Positions 23,921 through 24,352 of a DNA stretch of 24,352 bases are shown here, piece after piece. The position numbers were made by a program, and so were the translations under genes. The stretch is from Candidatus Aminicenantota bacterium. GTDB lineage: Bacteria; Acidobacteriota; UBA6911; RPQK01; JAJDTT01. The notes under the pieces were generated by a model. The model ran no database searches and was not told the DNA's origin. It worked only from the letters and a program-made list of their open reading frames with translations. The stretch lies in contig JAPOYZ010000505.1 in NCBI GenBank assembly GCA_026706325.1, positions 1-24,352 of the forward strand. The letters run 5' to 3'. Every line of letters begins with the position of its first letter. The stretch's first letter is position 1.

Positions 23921-24142
23921 TCATAACAATCTCAGGAACTCTTCGACACTGAGACCCACCTGCCGGATAATGGCACGCAATGTTCCCCGATCGAGTTCCT
24001 TGTGATCGGGGACGACCACCTGAGAGTACGGACTGTCTCGACGTAAGATCATATGGCTGCCATGTTGCCGCTTAAGGTAGAAACCTGACCGGCCAAGTGC
24101 CTTGGCACAGGCCCGGCCGGAAACCCTCGGCAACCTGCTCAT
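23921..24142 (-). CDS. hicA: HicA toxin (mRNA interferase)
   Basis: A 73-residue protein with the double-stranded-RNA-binding-like HicA fold: LPRVSGRACAKALGRSGF, then KRQHGSHMILRR, where H30 is the conserved catalytic histidine after GS, and VVVPDHKELDRGTLRAIIRQVGLSVEEF. HicA cuts mRNA and stops growth until it is bound by HicB. Its ATG at 24142 overlaps the hicB stop as ATGA, so toxin translation is coupled to the antitoxin. The gene order here is antitoxin first. The DNA is clearly more AT-rich than the rest of the window, suggesting recent transfer. Confidence 0.95.
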   Translation of the reverse strand: MSRLPRVSGRACAKALGRSGFYLKRQHGSHMILRRDSPYSQVVVPDHKELDRGTLRAIIRQVGLSVEEFLRLL

Positions 24143-24345
24143 ATGGCCACTACGAATGCCTCAAAATTTTCTTCAGGAATTGGCAGCCCATCTTCCTCAA
24201 GAGAGGCTATGTAACCCTCAATAGCCTCTCGAATATTGGCAATGGCCTCCTGCTTGGTTCTTCCCTGGCTGATGCAACCGGACAAACTTGGACATTCCGC
24301 GACCCAATATCCATCCTCGCCGGGGTAAAGCATGACTTGTCTCAT
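24139..24345 (-). CDS. hicB: HicB antitoxin
   Basis: A 68-residue partial RNase H-like fold typical of short HicB proteins: MLYPGEDGYWVAECPSLSGCISQG, then TKQEAIANIREAIEGYIASLEEDGLPIP. It binds and blocks HicA. No C-terminal DNA-binding domain is present, so autoregulation would need another route. I use the ATG at 24345; an ATG at 24333 would remove four residues. It starts 7 nt from the window edge, so its promoter is outside. Confidence 0.95.
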   Translation of the reverse strand: MRQVMLYPGEDGYWVAECPSLSGCISQGRTKQEAIANIREAIEGYIASLEEDGLPIPEENFEAFVVAI

Positions 24346-24352
24346 CGCCGCA

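Overview
The window is GC-rich, densely coded bacterial DNA. It probably comes from Acidobacteriota or a near relative. The clearest clue is the Oar-like TonB-dependent receptor with an N-terminal carboxypeptidase-regulatory domain, a family greatly expanded in that phylum. The lineage is an inference; there is no rRNA or other marker here to fix it. I saw no tRNA, rRNA or CRISPR array.

Layout. (1) 1-1637, minus: the N-terminal 545 codons of a TonB-dependent outer-membrane receptor, running off the left edge. (2) 1773-7234, plus: a fused GT4 glycosyltransferase + LolD/MacB-type ABC ATPase, coupled by an ATGA overlap to a very large FtsX/MacB-type permease. (3) 7412-11766, plus: a tight four-gene operon (gaps 0, 9 and 5 nt) of a HemW/HemN-like radical SAM enzyme, a flavin monooxygenase with flavin-halogenase motifs, a hotdog acyl-CoA thioesterase and a PaaK-like CoA ligase. 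It looks like an uncharacterised small-molecule pathway. (4) 11788-12900, minus: a secreted PQQ-type beta-propeller protein. (5) 12976-13143: a 168-bp palindromic MITE-like element between divergent genes. (6) 13207-19976, plus: addB-addA, a double-strand-break repair helicase-nuclease. (7) 20004-20656, plus: a VapBC-type toxin-antitoxin pair. (8) 20748-22169, plus: a conserved cytoplasmic TIM-barrel, glycosidase-like protein of unknown role. (9) 22449-23774, plus: an anaerobic sulfatase-maturase-type radical SAM/SPASM enzyme with a C-terminal SEC-C zinc motif. (10) 23921-24345, minus: a HicBA toxin-antitoxin pair in visibly more AT-rich DNA.

Two kinds of structure are not explained by the genes. 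One is a family of short GC-rich hairpins with related purine-rich loops (AGAA, GGAA, AGGAAA). They lie in the gaps at 7240-7306 and 22171-22408, and one is embedded in frame inside the permease gene (4888-4907). The other is the 168-bp palindrome at 12976-13143. In addition, an identical 13-mer, CGTAGTAGACTGG, sits 17-19 nt upstream of the start codons of two unrelated genes and may be a -10 promoter region.

The best candidates for something undescribed are the four-gene radical SAM/flavoenzyme/thioesterase/CoA-ligase operon, the glycosyltransferase-ABC ATPase fusion with its giant permease, and the hairpin family that has entered a coding sequence.
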